A DNA stretch of 64,000 nucleotides from Pachyseris speciosa. Its lineage: Eukaryota > Cnidaria > Anthozoa > Scleractinia > Pachyseridae. Positions 47,097 through 54,186 of this stretch are shown here, in pieces. Location: NCBI GenBank assembly GCA_016490735.1, contig JAEMWC010000347.1:273501-337500 (forward strand), written 5' to 3'. Under the pieces are notes generated by a model. The model saw only the letters and a program-made list of their open reading frames with translations. It was not told the origin of the DNA and searched no databases. Made by a program: the position numbers and the translations under genes. Each line of letters begins with the position of its first letter. Positions within the stretch are counted from its first letter, which is position 1.

Positions 47097-50000
47097 TATT
47101 TATTAGTAGTACTTCCACGAGGTGGCTCTTTGCCTACTAATTACAAATCTCAAATTTTTGGTGACAGTGGGTGTGTATGCGTACTGTTTGTGCACATAGA
47201 TGATTTTGTGGTTTTAGGTGGCCGGTATCTGGTTACAGTGAATTGCCAGCCTTCATGTTTGAGTACCTTTTTATCCTCCATGCGATAATGAATTGCTTCT
47301 GGAGTTGTAGGATTTTACTAACTGAGTTCGAGCATGAACGTATCTCCCAGCTAGCGTGCTTCAATACGTGTCAACCACAAGCTGAAGGATAAATTTCTGG
47401 GAGAGTGTGCATTGATGTAAACTCTTCTGTGTTAGCCAGAGTGTGACTTAAAAAGCCTGAAAAGATTGCCAGTAAGATGGCTTATATTATAAATCACTAT
47501 CAACTACTAGTTACTAAAAAAATCTGAAATGAATGCTCAGGCACCGGTCAACAAGCGAATTGAAAACAAGTAAACAGTAATGACTTGCGACAGAGGTTGA
47601 GGTTATGACATTATATGTTCATGTTACTCAGATGTTAAAGCTTTCAGATGAAGACCTTGAAAATCTTGGCCTGACAACAGGAGCGAGGAGAAAACTCAGG
47701 GTTAACCTAGAAATTCTTCGGTACGTATGAAAATAACTTACTGATTGTTAGTTGTTGTGTATCTCATGTGGCCTGTACTTGGGCGCGGAAAAAAAAACAA
47801 AGTTATGTTTAAGGTTCAATCTCCAGGCGTTGTGAATTATTTTTTATGGTTTCTTTGCAATATTGGAAGAATCAAAGTTGCTTCATCTTGTACAATAAAC
47901 TAAACATTTAACGAGTCGTTTCCTGTTCCTTTTTAAAAGTAGACTTACTTGTAGTTACAAGCTGAGAAAAGTACTTTTTGAAAGTTAAATATGTGATTTA
48001 TTGCATACGTAACCTTAGATTCTTGGCAAATGTAAGTTCTGGTTTAGTGCGCTACTAACTGAGCTAACAAGCCACATGAGAGCTGGTCATTTTGGTTTGT
48101 AATAAACCCGTGAATAATAAATAAATAGACGCGAATAAAGGAAGATCATATCCTTGAACTCAAAAGAAGTAATGGATCATGGAAAATATGAGCGCAGCTT
48201 AAAGAAGCCTGAAAAAATCGTGATGAACCATTTCATGTTTTGAAATCATTTATGATGTTATTGCTTTTGTTTTGTTGTTTAGCACTAGAGGCTGCTTTAC
48301 GTCCAATGGCTTAACTATAGTGGACCGCATTGTGCCTCCTCCACCATCTGACCTCAGTCCACTGCCTGCTCACTCCAAAGGCATTTTTATGTCTCCTGTT
48401 CACTCGCCTCTATGTTGTAGTACTGACAGTGAGTTCCTGCGCAGTGAAAGTGATAGTGCAAGTGACTGTGGAAGCGACATGTTGTGTGAACCAGGATGCT
48501 CTCAGGTTTGCGAGGCACATCGTCAAATATTGATGCTTGAGAGTTGGAGCATGTTAGTTGCCCCAAAACAATGTCCTTTTTATCCCAAATTTGGTATATC
48601 ACTTCTGGGTACTGAGTAGTCCATTGTCAAGGAAATAATGTATTTAAAGATTTTGCATCTCTATTGCTTTAAGCTAATAACCTACCTTATACGTTCACTG
48701 TTTAGTCTTCTTGAAAGAAATGGACCCCAAAATTTGGGTCTGAGTTTTCTAGGTCTTGTGCTCTAATCAAAGAGCCGATGTTGTTACCTTGCGGGAAATG
48801 TAGGGTGTAACACTTCAACGTATTCAACGACGAAAATTCATTTCACCCACGTTTATTGTGCTTTTGAAATTGTATAGTTTTGAAGAGGGTCAGAGTTTTC
48901 CAGATTTGGGGGGGTGGGGGAGGGGGGGGGGGTTCTGAGTTTTCTAGACACCCGTTCAACACAGCGTACAACAGACTACGGGCAGTCCCTCTTTCGCCGC
49001 TTTGTTCGTCGAGCGTGAGGAGTAACTGGCATAGCTTTTCTACCAAAAACCCTTTTTCTCAAGCAACACATTTGTTTTGGAGAAAAATATGATCTATTTT
49101 ACCGCCTACATGCAGCTGATGCAGACAGGCATTCTTATCGAAGACTGGATCGCAAATAACTGAAATACCTGTCCAAGCAAAAACACCGATCTTGTTCAGA
49201 AAGTCTCTATCCTCAGTTGGCTTAAATAAACGAGAAGTATAGAAAATACTTTTGAAAGCAACTCAATATTGTGGCAAAACAACAGTTACCATGCTGTAAC
49301 ATCGCTTTAGATTTCTTGAGGTCTTACATGAGTCAACAAAACCTCAACATGTCATCTCAACATGGTAACTTTCTCTTTCCGGGATGTCATGCAAAGTACT
49401 CTTTGAGCCTTGTGTGGAATCCAAGAAAACAGCGGTGGCGCGAGCGAGAATACATGATATCCAGTCTAGTTGGATAGACTCTGGGGAAGAGGTTGCTGAC
49501 TGCAATTAATGCAGCGAGATGGCTCCATGAGCTGGCTCACAGGAGCCTTTTGATTTCTATATTCACTTCTTTTTTGAGTAATCCTGTACCTCTTCCAGGC
49601 CTCTATTTTCATTGGTCCCTATGATCTGCAGCATCTTTTGTTTTCAGGGCTGGGGGCATTGTTTGTGTTGTATCATCTGTTGTGTCATTCTCCAATCACA
49701 GACCACTTCTACTTCTGTAAAGCTACAGGCTCTTTCTCTCTTTTTTGTGTCAGTTACGTGTGACTCAACATCACATTTGGTGCATTTTTTTACAGATAGG
49801 TTTTACCAGTAGTATATACTCAAGGAGGACTCCAGTTTTCAGTAGTTGGCGACTGTCTTGTTACAACTGTGGGAGTCTTGGGCATGTTGGTGGACAGTGT
49901 ATGGCTCCGAACGTGGACAAAAGGACCAGTTACGGTATGAAAACAGGCAGCAACATTACTGCTTTTTGTGTATCACAATTACGTGAAATTCCAGAGATTT

Positions 50001-50397
50001 AAAGTTAGCAAATGAAATGTTTTTTTCTACTTCATCTGTTTCAGGTTTTTACAGTCCAATTCTTGGTAGATGACAGTACCTTACTGTCTGTAACTGAACT
50101 CATGCAATGTATTTAATAGGATCGTGCTTATTGGGTTAATAATACTCAACTGAACTAGCTAAGAAAACAGCGCCTGCTCAGTAGTCATAGCCAATAGCCA
50201 TACTGATTATCATGAAGGTAATATCATAATTGGCTATGAACAGCTTTCTCCAGACTCTTGTCTAAAGTGGCAAAACTGCCATAGGCCTATTGTAATTGTT
50301 TGGATCGCAAACATATATTTTGCAAAATTAACATACTTTGTATTATTGTCTTTGAACAGGTTTTCAGTACAAAGAAGATTGCCAGCTGGAGTCTTGA
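21990..50397 (+). CDS. ZCCHC14-like: ZCCHC14/ZCCHC2-like RNA-binding protein, 13-exon model
   Basis: Joined exons: 21990-22469, 22830-23004, 27005-27105, 27422-27493, 37191-37257, 40024-40099, 42773-43140, 46118-46195, 46468-46811, 47632-47720, 48283-48505, 49796-49934, 50360-50397. All junctions are GT-AG, phases match throughout, and the sum is 2250 bases (749 codons plus stop). Domain order: ZCCHC2/14 N-terminal domain (1-160), PX-like domain (about 219-345), basic then Ser/Pro-rich linker, SAM (about 560-616) with the Smaug-type TGARRK motif, CCHC knuckle (C713, C716, H721, C726). In mammals ZCCHC14 binds hairpin RNA through SAM and recruits TENT4 poly(A) polymerases, which protects mRNAs. 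Having both PX and SAM suggests the ancestral gene before the ZCCHC2/ZCCHC14 split (inference). It is shorter than the human proteins (about 950 and 1180 residues). The start Met follows an in-frame TAG. The exact 3' exon is the least certain part. Confidence 0.8.
22470..22829 (+). other. Intron 1
   Basis: 360 bp, AT-rich, no element recognised. The frame stays open past the donor to a stop at 22575-22577. Confidence 0.6.
22830..23004 (+). CDS. ZCCHC14-like: ZCCHC14-like exon 2: acidic Ser-rich linker
   Basis: Acceptor CCCTTTTGTAG, donor GAAG|GTAACT, phases 0 to 1. The text TVSESSSGSSTFSSDQDVPM to FEWLHLPKVRDQTPE is acidic and leads to the PX-like domain. Confidence 0.75.
24077..24186. mobile_element. 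About 110-bp foldback MITE
   Basis: Left TCCTTTTCAATGTTGGA; right TCCAACATTGAACTAGGGGGA, inverted with a one-base difference. C/G-rich outer ends recall 5138-5240. Confidence 0.55.
24241..25192. mobile_element. 952-bp TIR element, CTTCA duplication
   Basis: Left end CAGGGCCCGCGGAGCAG; right end on minus CAGGGACCGCGCAGGGG. CTTCA stands on both sides (24236-24240, 25193-25197). The poly-G run at about 24268-24284 is part of the left end. A second inverted copy is at 15175-16668. No coding capacity. Confidence 0.6.
25620..25739 (+). repeat. 60-bp tandem duplication
   Basis: AGACAAACTGGCTGAACTTT through CACTAGAACAGTATTCC occurs twice in a row (25622-25680 and 25681-25740) with one extra T in the second unit. 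Confidence 0.85.
27005..27105 (+). CDS. ZCCHC14-like: ZCCHC14-like exon 3: start of PX-like domain
   Basis: Acceptor TTTCTATGCAG, donor CTGCAG|GTAATA, phases 1 to 0. KEFKVKAIERIKERKLWDDL and DDHRYVLQ form the first strands of a PX-like fold. Confidence 0.8.
27422..27493 (+). CDS. ZCCHC14-like: ZCCHC14-like exon 4: PX-like core
   Basis: VLWCDDTTETIHRTYEEMFD FQCK; acceptor TTATTTAAG, donor AAG|GTACAC, phase 0 both sides. R-x-Y-E-E-x-F-D-F matches the conserved R(R/x)YxxF of PX domains. Confidence 0.8.
28508..28846. mobile_element. Penelope-like terminal fragment with inverted arms, nested in the hAT-like element
   Basis: Arms 28533-28567 and 28784-28818 are inverted complements with one mismatch over 35 bases (ACTCTTAGAGTTGTAAAACA within). 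Outer arms continue to 28508 and 28846 with more changes. The hammerhead-like motif lies in the centre next to the right arm. Confidence 0.5.
28743..28785 (+). ncRNA. Hammerhead-ribozyme-like motif, degenerate
   Basis: Stem I CTCC/GGAG; core CTGACAA (consensus CTGANGA, one change); stem II GTGTG-CGCTAGT-CACAC, perfect; then GAAAC and GTGTA. The order stem I, core, stem II, GAAA, very short helix III, cleavage triplet fits the minimal type-I hammerheads known from Penelope-like elements. One core G is A, so activity is doubtful. Confidence 0.4.
29318..29600 (-). repeat. Dispersed repeat, inverted partner at 35620-35860
   Basis: TTTTGATGCTAAAGGTGAAA with following CTCACAACA recurs as reverse complement at about 35795-35830. 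Both copies are rich in AGCGTG/AGCATG-type short units. Ends not defined. Confidence 0.4.
29691..31588. mobile_element. 1.9-kb TIR element with ACAGATA sub-terminal arrays
   Basis: CCCTTAC at 29691 faces GTAAGGG at 31582-31588. Both sub-ends (29709-29890 and 31425-31575) are packed with ACAGATA/TATCTGT units and CATATAT. No transposase frame is recognisable inside. Target duplication not clear. Confidence 0.5.
32640..33065. mobile_element. Foldback MITE, GTGGCTCAAAACAG family, copy A
   Basis: Same family as 34877-35476: GGCTCAAAACAGTTTTCAGT, TTTTGATGGGTCACTATAAC, GTTACCATAGCAACAGTATG. Here the right arm is cut short (about 32985-33065, ending GTTTTGAGCCACCTTAA). Confidence 0.7.
33061..33665. 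mobile_element. MITE with CTTAAGATAA ends
   Basis: CTTAAGATAAAGCGACTACG at 33061 faces, on minus, CTTTAAGATAAGGTGACTAC at 33665. ACTACGGACTATGG and its partners TAGTCTGTAGTCTG repeat inside. It directly abuts the MITE to its left and shares its terminal CTTAA. Confidence 0.5.
34877..35476. mobile_element. Foldback MITE, copy B, about 258-bp arms
   Basis: Arms 34877-35133 and 35219-35476 are inverted and closely similar over their whole length, with an 85-bp centre. A 77-codon frame in the right arm (35186-35419) and its shadow in copy A (32693-32923) are by-products of the arm sequence, not a gene. Confidence 0.75.
35620..35860 (+). repeat. Dispersed repeat, partner of 29318-29600
   Basis: See the inverted match around TTTCACCTTTAGCATCAAAA at 35810-35830. 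Contains AGTGTGTAATCAGACACTCT-type short inverted units. Confidence 0.4.
36670..36880. mobile_element. 211-bp MITE with TTGTACCCAGAGTCC ends
   Basis: TTGTACCCAGAGTCCT and, on minus, TTGTACCCAGAGTCCT; inner arms CCAGCGG and CCGCTG also pair. Confidence 0.65.
37191..37257 (+). CDS. ZCCHC14-like: ZCCHC14-like exon 5: PX-like, P-rich loop
   Basis: LRKMFPNKVDASGNPWKLPF LPG; acceptor TTTTCAATATAAG, donor CCTG|GTAAGG, phases 0 to 1. The FP....-LPFLPG pattern is the PX proline loop. Confidence 0.8.
38017..38247 (+). pseudogene. SAP-domain exon remnant, probably from a transposon gene
   Basis: Within a 76-codon frame, TMGQLKWWLNCRGLKLSGKC then NELVTDCIKRG fits the SAP motif (helix-L..WL..RGL...G.K.ELV..). 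Upstream VIPFSRFGREQE leads into it. SAP-type first exons like this are frequent in cnidarian transposon-encoded YqaJ/THAP proteins (known in general; not tested here). No following exon was found, so I call it a remnant. Confidence 0.45.
39132..39172. mobile_element. 41-bp palindromic micro-element with 9-bp target duplication
   Basis: TAGCCTGC at the left and GCAGGCTA at the right; CCTTCGCTG stands at 39123-39131 and again at 39173-39181. A perfect 9-base duplication around so small a palindrome implies transposition. Confidence 0.7.
40024..40099 (+). CDS. ZCCHC14-like: ZCCHC14-like exon 6
   Basis: RIRIFNKPDPKGEKTPIPDI TDYAR; acceptor TTAATTTTAG, donor GCCAG|GTATGA, phases 1 to 2. Within the PX-like region. 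Confidence 0.75.
40678..40896. mobile_element. 219-bp MITE with TGAAGGGCTTGGTGG ends
   Basis: Perfect inverted ends of about 33 bases, beginning TGAAGGGCTTGGTGGAAAAC. Shares the first seven bases and the size with the MITE at 45317-45533. Confidence 0.8.
42268..42360 (-). repeat. Interstitial telomere-like (CCCTAA)n
   Basis: TAACCCTAACCCTAACTCTA and onward, about 13 imperfect units. Corresponds to TTAGGG on the minus strand. Confidence 0.8.
42545..42628 (+). repeat. (TTA)n microsatellite
   Basis: About 27 TTA/ATT units in a row with a single interruption near 42560. It lies about 145 bp before exon 7. Confidence 0.9.
42773..43140 (+). CDS. ZCCHC14-like: ZCCHC14-like exon 7: end of PX-like domain and basic linker
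   Basis: LFSSLPKFVRGCDHVVKFFQ completes the PX-like domain (hydrophobic last helix). A Lys/Arg-rich stretch follows (NKRTRKKSETKRCKGLSKKE), a possible nuclear localisation or RNA contact region. Acceptor CATTCTAAG, donor CCTG|GTAAGA, phases 2 to 1. The in-frame extension past the donor ends after six codons. Confidence 0.8.
44203..44650 (+). pseudogene. Penelope GIY-YIG endonuclease
   Basis: In-frame text GVVYKIPCECGKVYIGETGR (GIY-YIG strands with the upstream Cys pair typical of Penelope), MHERIKEHDRDIRLART (catalytic Arg helix), then NATGHHPIWDEVKFIDRDPH and RRVKEAIHIRLHP with the conserved Glu, and NRDSGM. The domain is intact for about 100 residues; it lacks its RT. The Met-initiated frame recorded from 44267 starts inside the domain and is not a real start. 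Confidence 0.8.
44663..44707 (+). ncRNA. Hammerhead-ribozyme-like motif at Penelope 3' end
   Basis: Stem I ATCGT/GCGAT (one G-U pair), perfect core CTGATGA (44668-44674), stem II GACCAGC-AGTATA-GCAGTC (with a bulge), then GAAAC and ATC as cleavage triplet. Helix III is reduced to almost nothing, as in Penelope hammerheads thought to act as dimers. Confidence 0.45.
45317..45533. mobile_element. 217-bp MITE with TGAAGGG ends
   Basis: TGAAGGGCTGAAAGCGAAAC and, on minus, TGAAGGGTTGAAAGCGAAAC, continuing TATCGTATGTGACG on both: about 34 bases with one mismatch. Nested in the 43847-45918 element, so younger. Confidence 0.8.
46118..46195 (+). CDS. ZCCHC14-like: ZCCHC14-like exon 8
   Basis: ALPVKTEENGSYSAADSQSE NISCS; acceptor TTATATTTTAG, donor TTCAG|GTAATA, phase 1 on both sides. 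A short linker exon; being symmetric it could be skipped without frame change. Confidence 0.65.
46203..46318 (+). repeat. Minisatellite, three units of about 50 bp in intron 8
   Basis: TAGCCTAGGA followed by C/G changes and GTGTCT recurs at about 46212, 46252 and 46298. Confidence 0.7.
46365..46440 (+). repeat. SINE tail fragment
   Basis: GTTCAGGCTTCTGTTCCTAA and CTGCGATGATC match the SINE tails at 7049 and 7287. It lies only about 30 bp before exon 9. Confidence 0.5.
46468..46811 (+). CDS. ZCCHC14-like: ZCCHC14-like exon 9: Ser/Pro-rich linker and first half of SAM
   Basis: Ser/Thr/Pro-rich text for about 80 codons, then MSVCDWLRRLRLHKYSELFK and GKTFDE, the first three helices of a Smaug-like SAM domain (WLR.LRLHKY...F....). 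Acceptor TGTTTATAG, donor GATGAG|GTGAGA, phases 1 to 0. Confidence 0.85.
46812..47631 (+). other. Intron 9 with (AAT)n at 47062-47094
   Basis: 0.8 kb within the SAM domain. Apart from the microsatellite and a possible SINE-like tail after it I see nothing. Confidence 0.5.
47632..47720 (+). CDS. ZCCHC14-like: ZCCHC14-like exon 10: second half of SAM
   Basis: MLKLSDEDLENLGLTTGARR KLRVNLEIL. TGARRK corresponds to the GARxK RNA-hairpin contact of Smaug/Vts1 SAM domains. Acceptor GTTACTCAG, donor CTTCG|GTACGT, phases 0 to 2. Confidence 0.85.
48040..48125 (-). repeat. tRNA-derived SINE head, minus strand (intron 10)
   Basis: On the minus strand GGCTTGTTAGCTCAGTTAGT is the same A-box-like head as at 7211, followed toward lower coordinates by GCGCACTAAACC. 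No B box remains. Confidence 0.5.
48283..48505 (+). CDS. ZCCHC14-like: ZCCHC14-like exon 11: Ser/Asp linker
   Basis: TRGCFTSNGLTIVDRIVPPP to SESDSASDCGSDMLCEPGCSQ. Acceptor TTTGTTGTTTAG; donor CAG|GTTTGC is weak. If it is not used, the frame runs on for 37 codons to a stop at 48617-48619 and would give a form without the CCHC knuckle. Confidence 0.7.
48506..49795 (+). other. Intron 11 with poly-G run at 48906-48932
   Basis: 1.3 kb. TTCTGAGTTTTCTAG recurs on both sides of the G-run (48738, 48931). Nothing else recognised. Confidence 0.5.
49796..49934 (+). CDS. ZCCHC14-like: ZCCHC14-like exon 12: CCHC zinc knuckle
   Basis: SWRLSCYNCGSLGHVGGQCM: C-x2-C-x4-H-x4-C, with the SCYNCG..GH context of the ZCCHC2/14 C-terminal knuckle. 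Acceptor TTTTTTACAG; donor TTACG|GTATGA. Without that donor the frame ends at 50002 after 22 unrelated residues. Confidence 0.8.
50045..50073 (+). CDS. ZCCHC14-like: Alternative terminal exon of the ZCCHC14-like gene
   Basis: A strong pyrimidine-rich acceptor (CTACTTCATCTGTTTCAG) in the same phase as the preferred last exon; gives GFYSPILGR and a stop. Either or both may be used. Confidence 0.35.
50360..50397 (+). CDS. ZCCHC14-like: ZCCHC14-like exon 13, terminal (preferred)
   Basis: Acceptor TTTGAACAG; phase 1 joins to give GFQYKEDCQLES and a stop. The aromatic/basic then acidic ending resembles the short tail after the knuckle in the vertebrate proteins. A competing terminal exon starts at 50045 (acceptor CATCTGTTTCAG), giving GFYSPILGR and a stop at 50071-50073. 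Confidence 0.45.
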
Positions 50398-52003
50398 TTA
50401 ATCAGCCATTACTGAGGGAGAGGCCGAAATATTACTTTGAAAGTCATGGGGCTTAAAATCTGTTTTGTGGTATCGGATGAGTTTTAGTGCAGACAGGTCG
50501 GCGTAATTATAAATTCGTTGTCAATAGCACCTTCATGGGGTGAAGAAATGCTTGTGTTTGGAATGGGCCCTTGCTAAATTGACACGACGTAAGCTGAGTA
50601 CAAGTATTCGCCATAAGAGTTTCCTTCCAAGCCAGTTTCAGTTCAACCAGAAATCGTTTTCGTCACTTTAATGCTGGATTGAAGTCGATCGCAAGAACCA
50701 TCAACTAATTTCTGTTCTGCGGGTTAACCACTCGTTTTCTTTTAAAATGATGTTTCTCCTCTCAAGAGACTTCAATGATACCAAACTTGCCATGCAAGTG
50801 TGCTGTTAAATGATGCTCACGTTATCGTTTATATATGTCACTCAAAAAAGCTGCGACGTTAACGTATAAAGCCGTAACACCACAATAACGTAAGCGTGCT
50901 TAAATCACTTAACGTATTTCCAAACTTACATATTCATTAAGCTTAATTAACTATGATAATGTGCTGAAAAACATTGTACTTTTAACTTGAAAGATTATTG
51001 GATAACTGTGTTAATGGGAAAGAACATTTTTAGATCGAATATTAAAAAGGACGATTAATTTAATAATTTATTAAAATGTACAGTAACGAAGCAGAATGAC
51101 ATTATCAAATGAAAAGTTCCTTATATATAAACAATGTTTAATATATTAAAAGTATTTTATTTTCCAAAATTAGGTAATACATTTTCCAATAAAATGCTTA
51201 TTTTCCTTGTGGAAGTTGGTATATTTGCTGTACCATGTCACACGAATTTACATGTAACTCCATCGATTTTCATGTAAGTGGTGGTACTTTGTTATTGGGT
51301 GTTCTCCCCTTAAACAGATCGGCTTAAAATGCTTGAGTTTTAACTACATTCGTTGCAATGGAAGTTAGGTGCCCCGAGACAGCCAGGAACTGACCAATAA
51401 CCCAGCCCCTCCGCAATGGAACCACGCACATGGCGGCCAGTGTCCGCAACCCAGTCATGATCCCCCACACCCCTGCTCCCCAGGATTAGCAAAGGGAGAC
51501 AGATAAACCCTGGGCACCTGTCACACTAAATACAAATTCAGTGGAAGGAAAATAATAACAAAGCCTATTGCTGATGTCGTGCAAACCACATGTGAGATAA
51601 AAACACCCCAAGACAGGACACGCTAATCCGCTTACCGCAGAAACGTGCGCTAATAAATTCTTGGGTTTCACATCACGTGATAAAAAACTAAAATTCAAAA
51701 TTAAACAGACATTTGCATTTTTAGCTTCATCACGTAAAGGACATTTTAGAAATGTATCTGCTTGCATGTTTTTCAGCTCGGTGGCGTGCTTTCTTTTGAA
51801 AATAGAGTAGTTTGAAGTTTTGGTTTTCTCACAGTGCGTGACATAAACGTGTCTGCTCACAGGCATTTCACGTACACGAAAAAATCGATTCAGCTTGTGT
51901 TTTTGAGGTTGTGAAAAGCCAACATGACAGGAGAAGCGTCTTTGTGAATGTCTACAAGCTCAAAAGAGAGAAGAATACCTTTGAGATAGCCAAGCAAATT
52001 CCA
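50398..52003 (+). other. Probable 3' UTR and downstream intergenic
   Basis: AT-rich with possible poly(A) signal AATAAA at about 51190. A 126-codon minus-strand frame at 51486-51866 shows no domain that I recognise. No repeat structure seen. Confidence 0.3.
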
Positions 52004-52150
52004 GGCCCCAGTTGTTCAAAGGATGGATAGAGCTATCCATTGGATAAATCACTCTTCAGTGGATAACTCAATTGCTTTTGATAGTGCTTATCTGCTGGAT
52101 AGTGATTTATCCAGTGGATAGCACTATCCACCTTTTGAACAACCGAGGCC
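52004..52150. mobile_element. 147-bp foldback MITE with GTTGTTCAAA ends
   Basis: GTTGTTCAAAGGATGGATAG at the left and, on minus, GGTTGTTCAAAAGGTGGATA at the right. GGATAAATCACT and GCTATCCA units pair inside. Confidence 0.7.
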
Positions 52151-52270
52151 AGATGTTTTAACACGTTTCGGGCCGCCATATTTGTGCCCCTCAGAGGGAC
52201 ACTAACATGGCGTGTCCATACTAAACTCCATAATTCTGAGTGGTACATTTTGTGGCTACTGCTTCTACCC

Positions 52271-53492
52271 GGCCCCGGTTCCTGAAAGGCCGATTAGCGC
52301 TAATCAACGGATAAATCCCGCTAATCGAGGAATAAAATTTATCCTTCGGTTAGATTGTGGTGGAACACCACAAAGCACGATTAGCACTATCCTAAGGTTA
52401 AACTAACGGTTAAATTTAACACACCTAGCGAGGTGGATTAACTCACTATCCGCGGAATAAAATTGTTCAAAACAAACAAAATGGCGGAATAAACCGTTCA
52501 TGAATTTGGTGCAAGAAATAAGGGAAAACAGCTTATACCACGAATAATACGTCTTGGATATTCAAACGACGGAGAACTTTCAGTCTATTCAAATTCAGGA
52601 GCCGGTATAAATCGAATTTTCGGCAGAAAACTGTCATCTACAGTGAACGATGGCGAACCGAGGCGGGCAAAACACGCACATCATATATTTTTTTTCTTAC
52701 TGAAAAAGTTATTCGTAAAGCTAGCTTAAACAATCACAACAAATTCGTCAACGAACTCTTTTGAACGGTAAGAACTTAAAGATAAATAGCTAATCTATTC
52801 TAACAGAGGCTTCACGAAGCAAAAAATAAGCACAAGTTTCAGTAAGAACAGTAAAACTTTTAGTTATGCAGCCGAGTTAAGCTGAACGTGAGAGTAAAAC
52901 AACACGCAATGACTAAAATATTTTTATCACTTGCGTTTGTGTATATGTTTTCGTTTACCCTTCGACATAACTTTCGCCAGTTTTGGGAGTACACAAATTT
53001 TTTAATCAAAATTCTTGCAACAAACTGCATTAGAAAGTAGATAAAAGGAAATAAAAGGGCATTTTTCTAAATGAACATCACCTTACGATCTCAAAAAGAG
53101 AATTTTATTTTATCTCTGTACGCATTCAACCAATTTAACGCTCTTTCAAAATTTACAGCTTTAATACAGATTCAACCAATACCTTCATCTTTCATGGCTT
53201 GAATTTGACACTGAAAGAATCAAGAAGAGCTTAACTCACCTTTTTCAGCCTATTCGGCGTAAAAGCTTATTTCTCGCTTTTGTTTATAAATTAAACTTAA
53301 GGGTTCGTACAGAGATTTCCTTGACCGCCAATGCCGCCTTCTGACCTTAATCAGTGGATAGTTAATCGAGGGATAAATCTGTTTTCAGGAACGCCTTTTT
53401 CTCCTCCGATTAGTTATCCTGAGGATAAGAAATTTAAGCGTGGATTAAGCGCTAATCGGGGCATAGTTTAATCGGCTTTCCAGGAACCCCGG
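52271..53492. mobile_element. 1.2-kb TIR element with GGTTCCTG ends, tandem copy 1
   Basis: Left CCCCGGTTCCTGAAAGGCCG, right on minus CCGGGGTTCCTGGAAAGCCG. Sub-ends carry GATTAGCGCTAATC and GGATAAAT repeats. No coding capacity seen. Shares a CCCCGG junction with the next copy. Confidence 0.75.
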
Positions 53493-54186
53493 TTCCTGGA
53501 AAGCCGATTAGCGCTAATCGACGGATAAATCTCCCTAATCGAGGAATAAAATTTATCCTTCGGTTAGATTCTGTTCCACAAAGCACGATTAGCACTATCC
53601 TAAGGATAAACCAACGGTTAAATTTAACACACCTAGCGAGGTGGATTAACTCATTAACCGCGGAATAAAATTTCAAAACAAACAAAATAGCGGAATAAAC
53701 CGTTCGTGAATTTGGTGCAGGAAATAAGGAAAAACAACTTATACCACGAATAATACGTCTTGGAGACTTGAACGACCGAGAACTTTCAGTCCATTCAAAT
53801 TCAGGAAAGTATAAATCGAATTTTCGGTAGAAAACAGTCATCTAAAGTCAACGATGGCGAACCAAGGCGGGCAAAACATGCGAATCTTAACATTTTTTCT
53901 TACTCAAAATTGATAAGTTATTCGTAAGCTTAAACATTCGCAACAACATCGTCAACTAACTCTTTTAAACGGTAAGATGTTAAAAATAAATAGCTATTCT
54001 TTTCTAGCAGAGGCTTCACGAAGAAGAAAATGAGCAGCAAAGCTTTGATTTTAGTTATGCTGAACGCGAGAGAAAAACAACACGCAACGACTAAAATATT
54101 TTTTATCACTTGCATTTGTGTATGTTTTCGTTTACCCTTCGACATAACGTTTCGCCTGTTTGAGGAATACAAATTTTTAATCAAAC

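Noticed and set aside
49745..50002. A separate small CCHC protein gene
   Set aside because: The knuckle exon has an acceptor and donor in phase with the SAM exons and the ZCCHC2/14 context, so it belongs to the large gene.
51486..51866. 126-codon minus-strand ORF downstream of the gene
   Set aside because: No recognised domain, no splice context, AT-rich background where frames of this length occur by chance.
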